DNA from: Amblyomma americanum
Taxonomy: Eukaryota; Arthropoda; Arachnida; Ixodida; Ixodidae
Reading direction: 5' to 3'
Assembly (NCBI RefSeq): GCF_052857255.1
Contig: NC_135498.1
Span: 87,306,639-87,370,638 of the forward strand
DNA: 64,000 nucleotides
Both the position numbers and the translations under genes were made by a program. Shown in pieces: positions 46,164 through 58,540 of this stretch. Positions within the stretch are counted from its first letter, which is position 1. Each line of letters starts with the position of its first letter. The notes under the pieces are model-generated. The model saw only the letters and a program-made list of their open reading frames with translations. It had not been told where the DNA came from and ran no database searches.

Positions 46164-46999
46164 AGAGCAGAGCTTAACATTAGTGCAATATCCTCGCCAG
46201 ACGGGCCGGCGACTCAGGAATGCGAAACCATGAGCCAATGAGGCTAAACACATGCTTTCGCAGGTCTACTTGGTTTAACTAGGTAAAAATGCTGCCATTT
46301 TTCCTTACTCCGTGCCTACATACACTTCTGAGTACAGCTCAGGCACTATGGAGGATTGACCCTGCATTATAGGCACATTCAGGACTCCATACAGCCCATC
46401 TTCAGAATTATTGAAGAGTCTAGAAAGCTGGTGCTTAAAGACAAGACTGGAGCCATCAGTTGCACCACCTTCCTTCGTGTGCTTCTGAGAAATAATATTT
46501 TAAGCTTTATTCTAAAACCATCAGAATACTGAAAAGCGTACACGGAATTTTTCGCCACAAATAGCTGAGAAATGTGCCAGGCTCCGTAGCTGTTTGCCCT
46601 TTCAGCAGTGATCAAATAAGAACCAATCCTTGAGCTTAAAGGCACGATCCCAGATTGCTAATGCCTTTTTTTTTATTGGCTAGCTAACTGAACACGCTGG
46701 AAAGCTAGACGTAGTCCACGACTGCAGAGTATTTATAATTGTGGGACCAGGATTCGAACAAAACACACGCATTCAACGAAACTTTGTTTTGCGGTATTTC
46801 ATGAGATTATTCGAACAAAACACGCAAGCTTCTCCTGCCCATAGTAGCTGCCAGCTATGAAACGAGGCATTCATGAAGACATTGGATACACAGGGCGCTG
46901 CACCTACGACTTTCCATAATGTTTAAAAATAGGCTTTATGAGCTAAAAGAGCGCTTTCTTCGGCATGCTTTTGACCGCGGTGCTGTATATCATTATACA
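46164..46999. other. Unassigned DNA
   Basis: No family was recognised. GAACAAAACACACGC-like sequence occurs twice (about 46757 and 46813). Confidence 0.25.
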
Positions 47000-47406
47000 T
47001 GCTAACTAGCAGGCTGTTTAACTAATAATGAGGAGTTATGTTTTTAGACACTACTTTTTAGGCTTCTTAATTATTGAGAGGCGAGTGGCCCGTCATAAAT
47101 AAAAACCATATAAGTTATTAGAATTTAGAAAATGTGGCCACCAGCAGCGTTCTGTGGAAAGAAATTTACAAGTTACCTGCACTGGCGAGGTTGCTTTGCC
47201 TGCAAGGTTCTTCAAACCGCATGGATTTCGGCGAGATGCTGCCAGAATTCGTTTGGCCTCAGCACCGAGGGCAACTTTGCTTTCGAAACTCTAAAAACGT
47301 ATTGATAATGCTTACGATATTACACGCTTCTCAGTCAATCAGGACTCAACAGTAACAATTAAAAAGTTAACGATTCAATAATAGCTAACGAGCCTGCTAG
47401 TTAGCA
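47000..47406. mobile_element. MITE-like element with terminal inverted repeats
   Basis: TGCTAACTAGCAGGCT at 47000 is exactly mirrored by AGCCTGCTAGTTAGCA ending at 47406. The inverted similarity then continues imperfectly for a further ~30 bp. About 407 bp, no transposase. A clear target duplication was not found. Confidence 0.7.
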
Positions 47407-47769
47407 CGCCTTAGCGTCCATTCCTGGAAGCCTCAATGAATCGTAGATAAAGAAAATCCGCATTGAGGAGAGGCTCTTTGGCATTTTCTTTGGCTAATTT
47501 ATATGTATTAAAATTTTCGATTGTATTCCCTTTCATAAATACATTTGTTGTTTGATAACTCTAGATCTGAAATTTAAAACAGCATTCCACGGGGAAATTT
47601 CATCTCTTATAATGTAAATTTGTCAAATCTGTACATGTTTTAAATTTTCAGCTAAAGAAGTATTGTTTTTAAAGCATGCTCTTCTTTAAAAATATAACGG
47701 ACAGTACTGGCGCATCTCTCCTCGCTTTCTCAAAAAGTTTCAGCAGTTAGTCCTCTCCCTATACTCCCC

Positions 47770-47965
47770 TTATGGAGGCGAGTCAACACTCCAGGTCACG
47801 AATTTACAAATTTCAAAGCGATCATCCAGGAATTCAATGTCATCCCTGACAACGACACAGAAATAGGGCAGTTGTATGTTGTCCACCAGTTCAAAATTGT
47901 CTCTGATAGAAGCAATGAAAACCGTGGGAAGCTCAAGTGCCAGCCTGCAATTTTCAGTGTCGAAT
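47770..47965 (-). other. Unassigned coding-like terminal exon
   Basis: On the minus strand, AATTGCAG is followed by an open frame that reads LALELPTVFIASIRDNF, VDNIQLPYFCVVVRDD and FEICKFVTWSVDSPP to a TAA at 47772-47770. The alternation of hydrophobic and acidic residues looks coding, and the AG offers an acceptor. No family was recognised and no partner exon found. It may be a host terminal exon or transposon debris. Confidence 0.22.
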
Positions 47966-48713
47966 CTCAGTTTCATATTACCTTTCCTCTAATGTGGCGT
48001 GTGTGGTTGTCCCTTCTCGATATTTTGTATTTTGTTAGCACTCATAAGTTTCCCTCAACAAACTCTTTCCTGGCGTTATGTGGTGCATCGTGCCGAAAGC
48101 GATGTTATGCGCCTTCTCTCCTCGCACTTTGCTGGTGTTTTAAATCCATCTACCCTTATTCTGTTACTTGCAGCTGGCAAATTTCCTTTCTTTCGTGAAC
48201 CACATTCTATCTCTTCAGAAGTAGTGTGGTTTACAACCAGCCCTACACACTCGAATTCTGAAACACAGGGCTTCTCTTTTGTGTCCTTTAGAATCAGCTT
48301 TGCCGATTTAATTCCTCCTCTGTCTTTCCAGATTTATTTTTATTTAAATATGATGTTTACTTTTTTCGCACATATTCGTCTATGGTATAGACATTTATTG
48401 TCATGCCAGGCCGACAACCAGGCCGACATCTCCTTTTCAGTTAAAGTTCTTTTCCTTCCTTCCTCTTCCTCGAGCCTGGAGCTGGCCAGCGGTAGGCGTA
48501 GAAGACCAACGTTGAGTAAAGGTACTGCGCAAAATAATACAAACATGGACGAGAAGGGCACAAGGACGGGCGCAGACTCGCGACTGGGTTTATTCAGAAC
48601 AACTCATACTTATAACTTCCACACCACCATTTCAGTCACTACGCGCAAGCCAGAAATCTGCGTTCTGTCTGATAAAGCCTTATCGAGGTATCACTGACGA
48701 AATCATCTCTTTT

Positions 48714-49903
48714 GTTCCTAACGAAAAAAGCCTCAGCAAGTTCACGCGCCATCTGGTGCTAAATAAGGGTCCCAAGTTTAGCACGGAACCTGAAGTGCCA
48801 GCGCACGAGCTGCTCTCTTTGAACCGGCAAATGGCTCGTAAAGCAAACGACGAGGACCGTGAAAGGTGTCTACTCGATGGTGTAGACAGCCTGCTACGCA
48901 CTGCCACCCGGTCACAGGTTTCTGCAGGCGGACGCAGCATGCACAAATGCGTGGAAGAAGTTGTTTGTTTCTTCAAGGAAAATGATTTGGTGCTTCTACA
49001 ATCGGACAAGGAGGGAGGTTTCGCCGTGCTACCGTCTGGGATGTTTCATGACAAGGCAGCTCAAGCCGTCGCTAAGAACTTTGTTACCAAGAAATGAGAC
49101 CAACCAAGGTAAAGACCCGAGCGATGGAATTGTGCAAAGATTGGACTTTAGAGAGACTGTCAAAAGCTGTTGATAAATGCAAACGCAATAGCCTAGAACT
49201 GTTTTTCACGGTAAAAACCCACAAGACTGACCAACCTTTTAGGTGCACTGTAAGCGAAAGGCATACTTGGCAACGGGAGATTAGCTTTTTTCTCCTGAAG
49301 TGTTTAAAGTATTTAAAGATACAAGACCCTTTCATGGTAAAGAAGTCGGGTGCTGTAGTATCTTTCTTACAGGGTTCACCATCAGTGGGGTACGGTTTCG
49401 TTTGACGAAGAAAACCTGTTTTTTTTCTATACCACAAGATGATCTGTTTTGTGCTGTTATTTCTTGCATTGAAAATAATGGGGTCGTGCGTTTTCAAAAC
49501 GCCAGTGGTTTGTCCCAGGACAACTTTATGTTACTACTTGAATTCTATCGCGAGTCAACCTTTGCAACCTTTGGGAATCAGGTCCTGGTTCAACGCGAAG
49601 GTATTTGTATTGGGTCTTGTGTGGCACCTGTGTTGGCTGTCATTTTCTTGGGCAGTATTTATTGTGATCTGGTTTGTTATTTGGACAAGTTTGTTTTTTC
49701 TCAAAGAGCAACCTGGTTTGATACGCACGAACTCCGTGCAAGAGATTTTATCGGTTTTTAAACGACATGGGAGGGGTCTAACCTTCACTTACGAATTACC
49801 TGACGATAATAGATTGCAGTTTTTAGATATCAACCTGTTTTTACAGCAAGTTCACACTTGCTGGATGTACTCGCCACGAGCCCGGAAAGGCCTGTTGCCA
49901 TAA
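48714..49903 (+). pseudogene. PLE reverse transcriptase, frameshifted and lacking the VDD box
   Basis: Segments in order: LNKGPKFSTEPEVPAHELL, LQSDKEGGFAVLPSGMFHDK, FTVKTHKTDQPFRCTVSE, LLLEFYRESTFATFGNQVLV and EGICIGSCVAPVLAVIFLG. Where PLEs have 'FRYVDDFLV' the DNA gives FVFSQRATWFDTHELRA, so the catalytic aspartates are lost. LQFLDINLF follows in a further frame. At least three frameshifts. Inactive. Confidence 0.82.
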
Positions 49904-50196
49904 GAATCCGCACATTCCAAGACGGTCAAACAGGCCATTGCTACATTCTGCCTGAAGGGAGCCTGGGAGAGGTCGTGTGTTCATCTGGTTCATGACAGCC
50001 TCAACAATCAGGTTGACAGGTTGCTGAGGGCTGGGTTCGCTTTTCCAGTTGTCGTCGCTGTGGCGGAAAAGCTACTACGGAGATTGAAAGTGAGAGCGCC
50101 CCAGGAAGATCCCGTCCAAGAAAAAATCAGGCTGACGGTTGTTACCTACATACACAGGGTATCACACAACTTGAAGAACGTAGCTAATGCCACGGC

Positions 50197-50652
50197 ATGC
50201 CGGTGGTATTTTCTGCCCCGCGCAAATTGGCCTCACTCTGCCCTCGATTTGCTGCCCGAGAAAGGAGCGTGCGAGGTTGCAAGAAGCGTCACGCAACTGA
50301 GTTCGTCAAGTGCTCTGAGGGGGTTGTTTACGATATCCCCCTGACATGTGGAAAAGCTTACATTGGTCAAACGAGCCGAGGTGTAAACGGCCGGCTGAGG
50401 GAACACCAGCTTTTATTTAAGACCGGGAAAGGATCTAATCTGCCCTCACACGGTAGCGCATGCCCTTCGGCTACGCGTGATAATCCATGCCTGCCTTTGC
50501 TGCCGAAAACGGGGATATTGAAGCGTAGCCGTGACCAGATGGCGCGTGAACTTGTTGAGGCTTTTTTCATTAGGAACAAAAGAGATGATTGCGTGAGTGA
50601 TACCTCGGTAAGACTTAATGAGACCGAATGCAGATTTCTGCCTTGCGCCTAG
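50197..50652 (+). pseudogene. PLE GIY-YIG endonuclease domain
   Basis: One open frame: KCSEGVVYDIPLTCGKAYIG, QTSRGVNGRLREHQLLF, then ELVEAFFIRNKRDDCVSDTS and RLNETECRFLPCA before TAG. GVVYDI...AYIG is the GIY-YIG core, followed by the conserved arginine (GRLREH) and the metal-binding glutamate (VEAFFI). The domain looks intact although the RT is not. Confidence 0.88.
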
Positions 50653-50788
50653 TGACTGACTGACATGGTGGTGTGGAAGTTATAAGTATGACTTGTCCTG
50701 AATAAACCCAGTCGCGAGTCTGCGCCCGTCCTTGTGCCCTTCTCGTTCATGTTTGTATTATTTTGCGCAGTACCTTTACTCAACGATG

Positions 50789-52230
50789 TACGACCGACTC
50801 GCCCAACAACATGCACTCCTGTAGAAGACCTAAGCGTGCCTGCTGTATCCGGCGCGAGTAAGAAGAATTACCAAGAAAGCCAGCAAAAGCTAGACGAGCA
50901 GCATGTCACTTGTTTCCGCCGCCTATCCTCAATAAAATCTGCTCTTTCTGTTCTGCGATTCTAAGGCAGTATTTCTATCAATTGCAACAAACTCACGTCT
51001 TTTTTTTTCAAGTTTCGGTCAAGTGGAGAGCGCTTTCCGTGAAAAGCGTACTGGAGCTCATTCTATACTACCTTTCAATCAACACGTGGTTCTCGAAATG
51101 GCGTGTGGTCTTGACACACGCGGTAATACTAGTGGGCACAGACGTGTGCATCTGTGCGCGCGTTGTTTTGTACTTCTTTGTCCTAGACGGAAACAGCGGC
51201 CAGTGGTCATGTCTGTGGATTTCGATTTTCTGTGCACCGGTCTGTGTCTGTATATGTTCACCTCTGTACATCTGTATGTGAAAGTCCTTCATGCTTCTTA
51301 GTGTTTGTGTTTTGAACAGTCATTTATTTTCTCCTTGCTGCCCTCGCCTGGCTTTCCAAACTAAGGATTAATATTGTGCCTCCTTTCCAATGCCTGTAAA
51401 TTTTGGTATATACATAAATATTGCAAACTATTCTAAATAACGCAAAACGGTGCTGCTCTTTTGCACCCGTTTTGCAATTGTACTTTGCTATATAAAATTC
51501 CGTCCCAGAAAATAGGTACTTTTTTTGCAATCATTCAATGCATTTTCTTCGAAGCGACCAAGTCCAGCCAGCAGGTTAGTTACAACATCAATTTTTATTT
51601 CTTTGGTAGGAGGGGGGGGGGGCGGCATATGGGGTTATGACAGTCAAATGTAGGCGATTTTTCGGCGAAAACTTTCTTGCCTCCCGCGCTCTCCTCGAAG
51701 GGCAACAGTGGCGCTATGTCAGGAGCGGTCAACTCGAGTTTTAGTATTGAGCTCTCCCAATCATTCGTCTTACGGCACTACACGTACGCGATCACCCCCG
51801 CTTCTGACTAGCGGAGCGCCATATATCTCCTTTCACAGCTCTCATCATGTTTATTTTGCAGAAAACTAAAATAAAGTTCAACAGTCAGGGAAGGGAAGAG
51901 CTGTTTGACTGGTAGCGACACGCTGGAAGGGGCAAGGGAACGCGTGTATAGTAAGGGAATACGCGCAGATCTAATCACGAGCGAAAAGTAACTGGAGGAA
52001 AAAGAATGGGGTGCAGGGTATGTCGAATATTCCCTCCGATCATGAATTGCAGGTAACCAATATCCGTTCGGAGTGAAGTATGCCACATCTGTATCTTACC
52101 AGTACTCACCGACAGAACAGAAACGTAGAGGCAAACGAAAAGAGTTAAGCTTAAAACGAAGACACAGCAGTGCCCTATGAAAAGAAAAATGGCAGCTGTC
52201 AGGTTAACGGACAGAAAGAGGACAGAGTTG
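50789..52230. other. Unassigned DNA
   Basis: No exon or transposon domain was recognised. A 10-G tract lies near 51612. The region 51808-52086 has an open frame without recognisable family. Confidence 0.25.
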
Positions 52231-52234
52231 GTCA

Positions 52235-52530
52235 GGCATCAAACACGAGTTAATGACATCCTAGTCTAAATCAGGAGGAAGAGGTGGACTTGGGCAGGGC
52301 ATGTAATGCGAAGGCAAGATAACCGCTGGTCCTTAAGGGTAACGGAGTGAATACTAAGAGATGGCAAGCGTAGCAGAGGTCAGCAGAAATTTAGAGGGGT
52401 GAAAGAGACGATGATATCTGCGGGGTAAGGATGCCAACGCTGGCGGAAGTAAGGGTTAGTGGTGACAAATGGGATAGGCCTTGGTCTTGAAGTGCGCGTA
52501 GTCGGGCTTATGATAATCACGATGATGGCC
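52235..52530 (+). mobile_element. RTE-clade LINE 3' end
   Basis: Reads RWTWAGHVMRRQDNRWSLR and, past stops, GVKETMISAG-type sequence, then LVVTNGIGLGLE and GATGATGG-like 3' repeats at 52510-52525. Same family as 2490-2735, but a separate copy with different breaks. Confidence 0.7.
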
Positions 52531-52976
52531 ACTCTATTGCGCAATATATTGCGATCGTTTCGTCACTAAAACAATAAAAAAAGAAAAAATTCTCTAATGG
52601 ATGACCTCTAAGATACCAGTGACTTCAGGAAAAAAAAATTTATTTATGATGATGATCATCGATGTAGGAAAATGGCGCTAGAGTAGCTTCCCAAAACGGA
52701 CAGCACAAAACTGAGAGCGCACTCTGAAAACACAGCGCACTGCATAAGCACAAAGGTTTACAAAACGCATGCGAGACGCGCACCAGTGCCGGTGTGCGCC
52801 TGACAGCACTCGTGTATGTTTCGGAGCGGTTGTGTAAACCTTTGGAGTGGTGCTTTCTGCAGTGTTTTCACAATGCTGTACCAAATAACATGTCAAATCA
52901 CGCCTGAGTGCGTTCAAAAACTCGGCCTATATCAAAATATATATTGAATTCTTTTGAGTTAACTATATAGTAATAT

Positions 52977-53351
52977 TGCCGCGAATATTTGCAGTGTTTG
53001 TTCTTTTTTCAAATCTGCCGCCACACCACTTTATGGCTTTGTTTGCGACGCAAGACTCGACTAGATTTATCTCGATTAATCGCAATCAGGCAGAGCTGAT
53101 TCTACGTTGTTCCGGAATGTTCTAGTAACTTTGCACGCTTTATCTCGAAAGTTCGCTATCAGCTTCAAATTGAGCACGGCCGACAGCGGCGGGCATTCTG
53201 TTCGACGACCGCCGAGAAAACTTGTCCCTTCGCCGCCGCCGAGTGATTCAGTCCATTTTGGGTGCAAGTAAGCCCAATAAACAGTTTTATTTTAAAAGAC
53301 CCTTTCGTCCGTCTTCATCGCAGCTTCGACTGCCGTCACCACTACGTGACA
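52977..53351 (+). repeat. 5' LTR of gypsy element
   Basis: Begins TGCCGCGAATATTTGC and ends CACTACGTGACA. A polyadenylation signal (AATAAA) lies in GCCCAATAAACAG near 53275. No clear TATA box. Confidence 0.95.
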
Positions 53352-53558
53352 TCTGGTGGAGGTGCGGGGTGGCCTCCCATGTTCCGGACGCCCCCTTCAA
53401 GTCGTGAAGCGAGCCCTTAGCGTTTCGCACCCGAGGACGAACCAGCAGCTCAGCGAGCCAGCCGACGTCTCCAGGGAGAGGAGCCTGGGTTCGGGAAACT
53501 GCCGGACCGCACTAGACTGCAAAAAGACGCTGCTACGAGCACAGCAACCTCGCCGAAG

Positions 53559-54731
53559 ATGTCGACATCGATCGTACTGCAGCATCCGCGGGTGCCGCCA
53601 ACTTTCAATGGATCCCAAGGCGAAGACCCTGAAGAATGGCTGGACCAATTTGAGCGCGTGGCGTCATTCAACATGTGGGATGATGCGGCAAAGATTGGAC
53701 ACGTGTTTTTCTCATTGGATGGCTCCGCACACACGTGGTACGAAAACAACGAGTCGTCCCTTACGACATCGGAGCTATTCAAGAGAGAACTATTGAAGGT
53801 ATTCACTAGTGTCGTGAGGAAAGAAAGAGACGAACGACTCCTCGAGTCCGGGATCCAGATTCCGAATGAGCCCGTCCGCGGTTACGTTGAGGAGATGAAG
53901 CGCCTATTTCGCCGCGCCGATCCCGAAATGACCGAGGAAAAGAAAGTTTAGTTTTTAATGCGCGGCGTAAAAGAACACCTCTTTGGCAGCCTCGTCCGCC
54001 AGCCGCCAAAAACAGTCGAGGAATTCATGCAAGAAGCCTGCACGATTGAGAAAACCCTCGACGTCCGAGCTCGGCAGTAAAATCGCCCTTCCTCTGCCTG
54101 TGCAATTCGTTCGGACACGCCGGCCACCACCAGCGACAGCTTGCGGGAAGTTATCCGGGAAATCGTCCGAGAGGAGCTACGCCAATTACAGTCATCCTCC
54201 CCACAGCCACAAGCAGCGACTCTGATGGATGTGGTACGGGAAGAAGTGCAACAGGCACTTGGCACCCCGACGGCTACAGAACCCTAGGCCATGACCTACG
54301 CCGCTGCAGTAAGGACTGCTCAGCCCCAGCGACAACCCCCACGCTCTCCCCGAGATGAGCCAATTGTTCCACAACGCCACCTCCCAGCCCCCGCCCGCCC
54401 AGCCTATGACAGACGCTCAGGTCCTAGGAAATGCGACGCCTGGAGGACTTCCGACAACCGGCCGTTGTGCTTCTATTGCGGTGAGGCCGGCCATATTCTT
54501 CGTCACTGCCCTTACCGACGTATCGGTCTTCGAGGATTTGCCGTTAACGCCCCACGACCACGCTTCGGACAACGTCCGCAGGAAATCGACGAGTACCTGC
54601 GTCGAGAGGAGTATACGCCGAACCGCTTTTCGCGCTCACCATCGCCGTCAACCTCGCGCTTTGCGTCGCCACGCCGCAGCTACGCAGACGCGGTACGAGG
54701 ATGGTCACCCAGCCCCCGTCGGGGAAACTAA
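53559..54731 (+). pseudogene. Gag of gypsy element, three premature stops
   Basis: ATG at 53559 (MSTSIVLQHP). Capsid region: PPTFNGSQGEDPEEWLDQFE, FFSLDGSAHTWYENN, YVEEMKRLFRRADPEM. The same frame continues past TAG at 53949-53951, TAA at about 54078 and TAG at about 54286, through LMRGVKEHLFGSLVRQPPKT, an EVIREIVREELRQL helix, and one zinc knuckle CFYCGEAGHILRHC, ending SPRRGN at 54731. About 390 codons, a normal gag length. The three stops are all point-type changes. Confidence 0.9.
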
Positions 54732-55915
54732 AGGCAGCAACCTCTGGAGGTGAGGTTGCTCATGAGCGAAACGCCGAAAATCCTCCACCGACCACGCCCC
54801 GTGAAGACGCTGCACCCGCTACGCCGCATGAAGAACCTACCCTCGCTGCACCGACGCCGCACAAAATGACAACCCCGACCACGACGCAAACTGCCTTCAA
54901 AACGACGCCGCCACCCAGAAAAGCTTCGACCACACGCCACACCCGCGACTCGCATACGCGACGAAGCCGTGACCCGACACCGAGGGCGACATGCAATGCA
55001 AGAGCCAGGACCTCCGACCTAGAAGTGACTATCGACGGCCGGAAAGTTACCGCTCTAGTCGACACAGGAGCCGATTACTCGGTGATGAATGGATCATTCG
55101 CTGCGCAGCTGAGAAAAGCCAAAACGGATTGGGACGGCCCACAAATTCGCACCGCGGGGGGCCACCTCATTACGCCATCAAGACGGTACACAGCGCGAGT
55201 GACTGTCAAAGGACATACCTATCCTGCGACCTTTGTTGTGCTACCGCAATTCTCCCGCGAAGTGATCTTGGGTACGAATTTCCTTAATGAGCATCAGGCG
55301 ATCATCGACCTGCGATCCAAGCGGATCACGCTTTCGACGGACGAAGCCATCGCTTCGATGAAATCTGGGGAAAATCACGTTGCCCTGAGTGTCCTGGAGG
55401 AAGAAGTGAGTGCCCCACCCCGATCAAGCGTTATCGTGACCGTAGGCGCCACGAAAGCCATTAACGCTGAAGCCATCATCGCGGGCAACATGCAGTTGCT
55501 CCTAGACCGAGGAATCAGCATCGCAAGAGGTATCGCACATTTGCACAATGGCCAGGCCGAAGTACTGCTGACTAACTTCAGCGAAGAATACGGACACATT
55601 AACAGAGGAACGACGATTGCTTTCTTCGACGAAATATCCGACGTACGAGACTCCTTCGCCCTCTCCGACCCCTCCGCAGAAGATTCGCCTGACCAAGAGA
55701 ACTTGCCCACTTTCGACATCAACCCAGCCCTGCACCGGAACAGACAAGACCAGATCCGCAATCTGCTTCAAAGCTACAGTGAGTGTTTATCGACGTCGCC
55801 GAAGGTGCGACAGACGCCAATTGACGCCAATTGCCAAGCATTGCATTATAACGGACCAACACGCCCGACCTCTCCGTCAAATCCCCTACCGTGCGTCGCC
55901 GCCAGAACGATAAGC
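54701..55915 (+). pseudogene. Protease and N-terminal pol of gypsy element
   Basis: It overlaps the gag end in the +1 frame, as expected for a frameshift-expressed pol. A proline/threonine-rich linker (about 80 residues) leads to the retropepsin: TALVDTGADYSVMNG, PQIRTAGGHLITP, FVVLPQFSREVILGTNFL. A domain with GNMQLLLDRGISIARG and a linker to RT follow. A frameshift near 55830-55915 separates it from the RT frame; the missing join region is still readable as LRQIPYRASPPER in another frame. Confidence 0.9.
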
Positions 55916-55928
55916 CATCCGGGATCAA

Positions 55929-58436
55929 GTGGAAGAAATGCTTCGCGACGACGTCATCCAGCCTTCAAACAGCCCATGGGCGGCACGGGTTGTTCTTGTG
56001 AGAAAGAAAGACGGCGCGCTTCGGTTTTGCGTTGATTACCGCCACTTGAACAACATAACAAAGAAGGACGTCTACCCCCTCCCCCGCATCGACGACACAC
56101 TGGGTCGCCTCTGCAACGCCAAATATTTCTCATCGATGGACCTCAAGAGCGGCTACTGGCAAATTGAGGTCGACGAAAGAGATCGCGAGAAGACAGCACT
56201 CATCACTCCGGATGGGCTGTTTGAGTTCAATGTGATGCCATTTGGTCTCTGTTCCGAACCAGCGACGTTTCAGCGAGTAATGAATACAGTGCTGGCAAGC
56301 CTGAAGTGGCAAATTTGTCTGGTATATTTAGATGACGTCGTTGTCTCCGCCTCGAACTTTGAAGAGCACCTCAAAAGACTTCGAACAGTACTAGACGCAA
56401 TCAAGTCGTCTGGCCTAACCTTAAAAGCAAAGAAATGCCACTTTGCCTACGAAAAGCTGCTGTTTCTAGGCCACATCGTTAGCAAGGAGGGAGTACGCCC
56501 CGACCCGCAGAAAACAGCTGCTATTGAACAGTTTCCACCGCCGGCCGATAAGAAAGCAGTGCGCAGATTTCTCGGACTGTGCGCATATTACCGACGATTT
56601 GTGAAAAACTTTTCGCGCACCGCCGAGCCGCTGACCCGACTGACGAAGGCAGACGTGCCGTTTAAATGGGAAGCGCCGCAAGCAGAAGCCTTCAAGGAAC
56701 TTCAGCGTCGTTTACAGTCCCCACCGATCCTTGCGCATTTTGATGAAAACGCCGATACTGAAGTTCATACCGACGCAAGCAGCGTGGGACTAGGCGCCGT
56801 CCTCGTTCAAAAAAGTGACAAGCTGGAGAAAGTCATCGCATACGCTAGCCGTTCTCCTTCCAAAGCCGAGGCTAACTATTCGACAACTGAGAAGGACTGC
56901 CTTGCCATCATCTGGGCTACGTCGAAATTCCGCCCCTACCTCTACGGACGACCGTTCAAGGTGGTCAGCGATCACCACGCGCTCTGCTGGCTTGCCAATT
57001 TGAAGGACCCCTCTGGCCGACTCGCTCGATGGAGTCTGCGTCTCCAGGAGTTTGACGTCACCGTCGTTTACAAGACCGGACGCAAGCACTCTGACGCCGA
57101 TTGCCTCTCACGAGCCCCTGTAGATACACCGCCGCCGGACGACGATGAGGACTCCTTCCTGGGACCCATCAGCCCCAGCTCTTTTGCTCAGCAGCAACGC
57201 TCTGACCCCGACCTAAAAGGCCTCATCGAGTACCTGGAAGGCAAGGTTTCTTCACCCCCCGCTTCATTCAAGCGAGGACTGCCTTCCTTCTGTGCGCAGA
57301 ATGAGGTCCTTGTCAAGAACTTTACAGCGAGCAAAACAGCCTACTTCCTTGTTGTACCTGCTTGTCTCCGCGAAGAAGTTCTACAGGCTTCACGTGACGA
57401 GCCGACAGCTGGACATCTCGGGTTTACTCGCACCCTCCGCCGCATTCAAGACTAGTATTACTGGCCCCGACTGTCTGCCGATGTCGCACATTATGTGAAA
57501 AGCTGCCAAGATTGTCAGCGACGAAAGACCCCTTTCACACGACCAGCAGGATTTCTGAACCCCATTGAACCTCCCTCAAGGCCCTTTCAGCAGATAGGCA
57601 TGGACTTGCTTGGCCCTTTTCCAACGTTAACATCTGGAAATAAGTGTATCATCATAGCGACCGACTACCTGAGCCGCTACGCCGAGGCGAAAGCCATACC
57701 GAACGGAACAGCAGCAGAAGTCGCCAAATTTTTCGTGGAGTGTATTCTTCTACGACATGGCGCCCCCGATGTGCTCATCACGGACAGAGGAACAGCATTC
57801 ACGGCGGAACTAACGCAAGCCATCCTGCGGTACAGCCAAACCAGCCACCGGAGTACAACTGCATACCATCCGCAGACCAACGGACTGACCGAACGCCTGA
57901 ACAAAACCATCGCCGATATGCTCGCCATGTATGTCAATACCGAACACAAAACGTTGGATGTCATCCTGCCTTACGTCGTCTTCGCCTACAACACCGCAGT
58001 GCAGGAGACCACCCAGATGACGCCTTTTAGGCTCGTCCATGGCAGGGAGGCCACGACCACGCTAGACGCCATGCTGCCCAACGTTACAGAAGAAGAGAAC
58101 GTCGACGTTGCCGCCTACCTTCAACGCGCAGAAGCTCGAACGCTTGCCCGATTACGGATCAAAGGTCAGCAGCGGTCCGACGCCAGACGCTACAATCTAC
58201 GAAGATGCAACACGGAATACAAGCCAGGAGACCAAGACTGGGTGTGGACGCCCATTCGCCGCCGTGGTTTGACTGCAAAGCTTTTGCGCCGCTATTTCGG
58301 CCCGTACAAGGTTCTTCGTCGGCTAGGTGAACTGGATTATGAAGTTATCCCTGACGCAATGACTGCATCCCAGCGACGCCGCTTACGACCTGAAGTTGTC
58401 CATGTAGTCCGTCTAAAGCCGTATTATGCGCGCTAA
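55929..58436 (+). pseudogene. RT, RNase H and integrase of gypsy element (one internal stop)
   Basis: One frame of 836 codons broken only by TAG at 57453-57455. RT: VRKKDGALRFCVDYRHLN, FSSMDLKSGYWQI, MPFGLCSEPATFQ, VYLDDVVV (catalytic YLDD). RNase H: VHTDASSVGLGAVL, NYSTTEKDCLAI, VVSDHHALCWL. Integrase: zinc-binding GHLGFTRT...CQDC, core GMDLLGPFPT, LITDRGTAFTAEL, NGLTERLNKT (D, D, E all present), and FGPYKVLRRL (GPY/F). Ends PYYAR-TAA. It would copy and insert the element; as it stands pol is cut before the integrase zinc domain. Confidence 0.94.
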
Positions 58437-58540
58437 AGGCCGTTGCATTTCCATGCTCTAGTTTCGCAAGATCCGTTTTTTCTCTTACTAGTCGCATTAT
58501 TTGTTTTAATGCATCGGCTCGATGCTTCATTGCCGAGAAA

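Larger units (their letters stand above)
48508..50788 (+). mobile_element. Penelope-like element with ~145-bp inverted ends
   Basis: Left end 48508-48652 and right end 50640-50788 are near-perfect reverse complements (GTTGAGTAAAGGTACTGCGC; GACGGGCGCAGACTCGCGAC). Between them, across several frames: the PLE N-terminal domain (48714-49096: VCFFKENDLVLLQSDKEGGF), LELFFTVKTHKTDQPFR, the RT core (REGICIGSCVAPVLA), LQFLDINLFLQQVHTCW, TVVTYIHRVSHNLKNV, and the GIY-YIG endonuclease to a stop at 50652. About 2.3 kb, otherwise full length. The RT catalytic VDD box is not found where expected. Confidence 0.9.
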
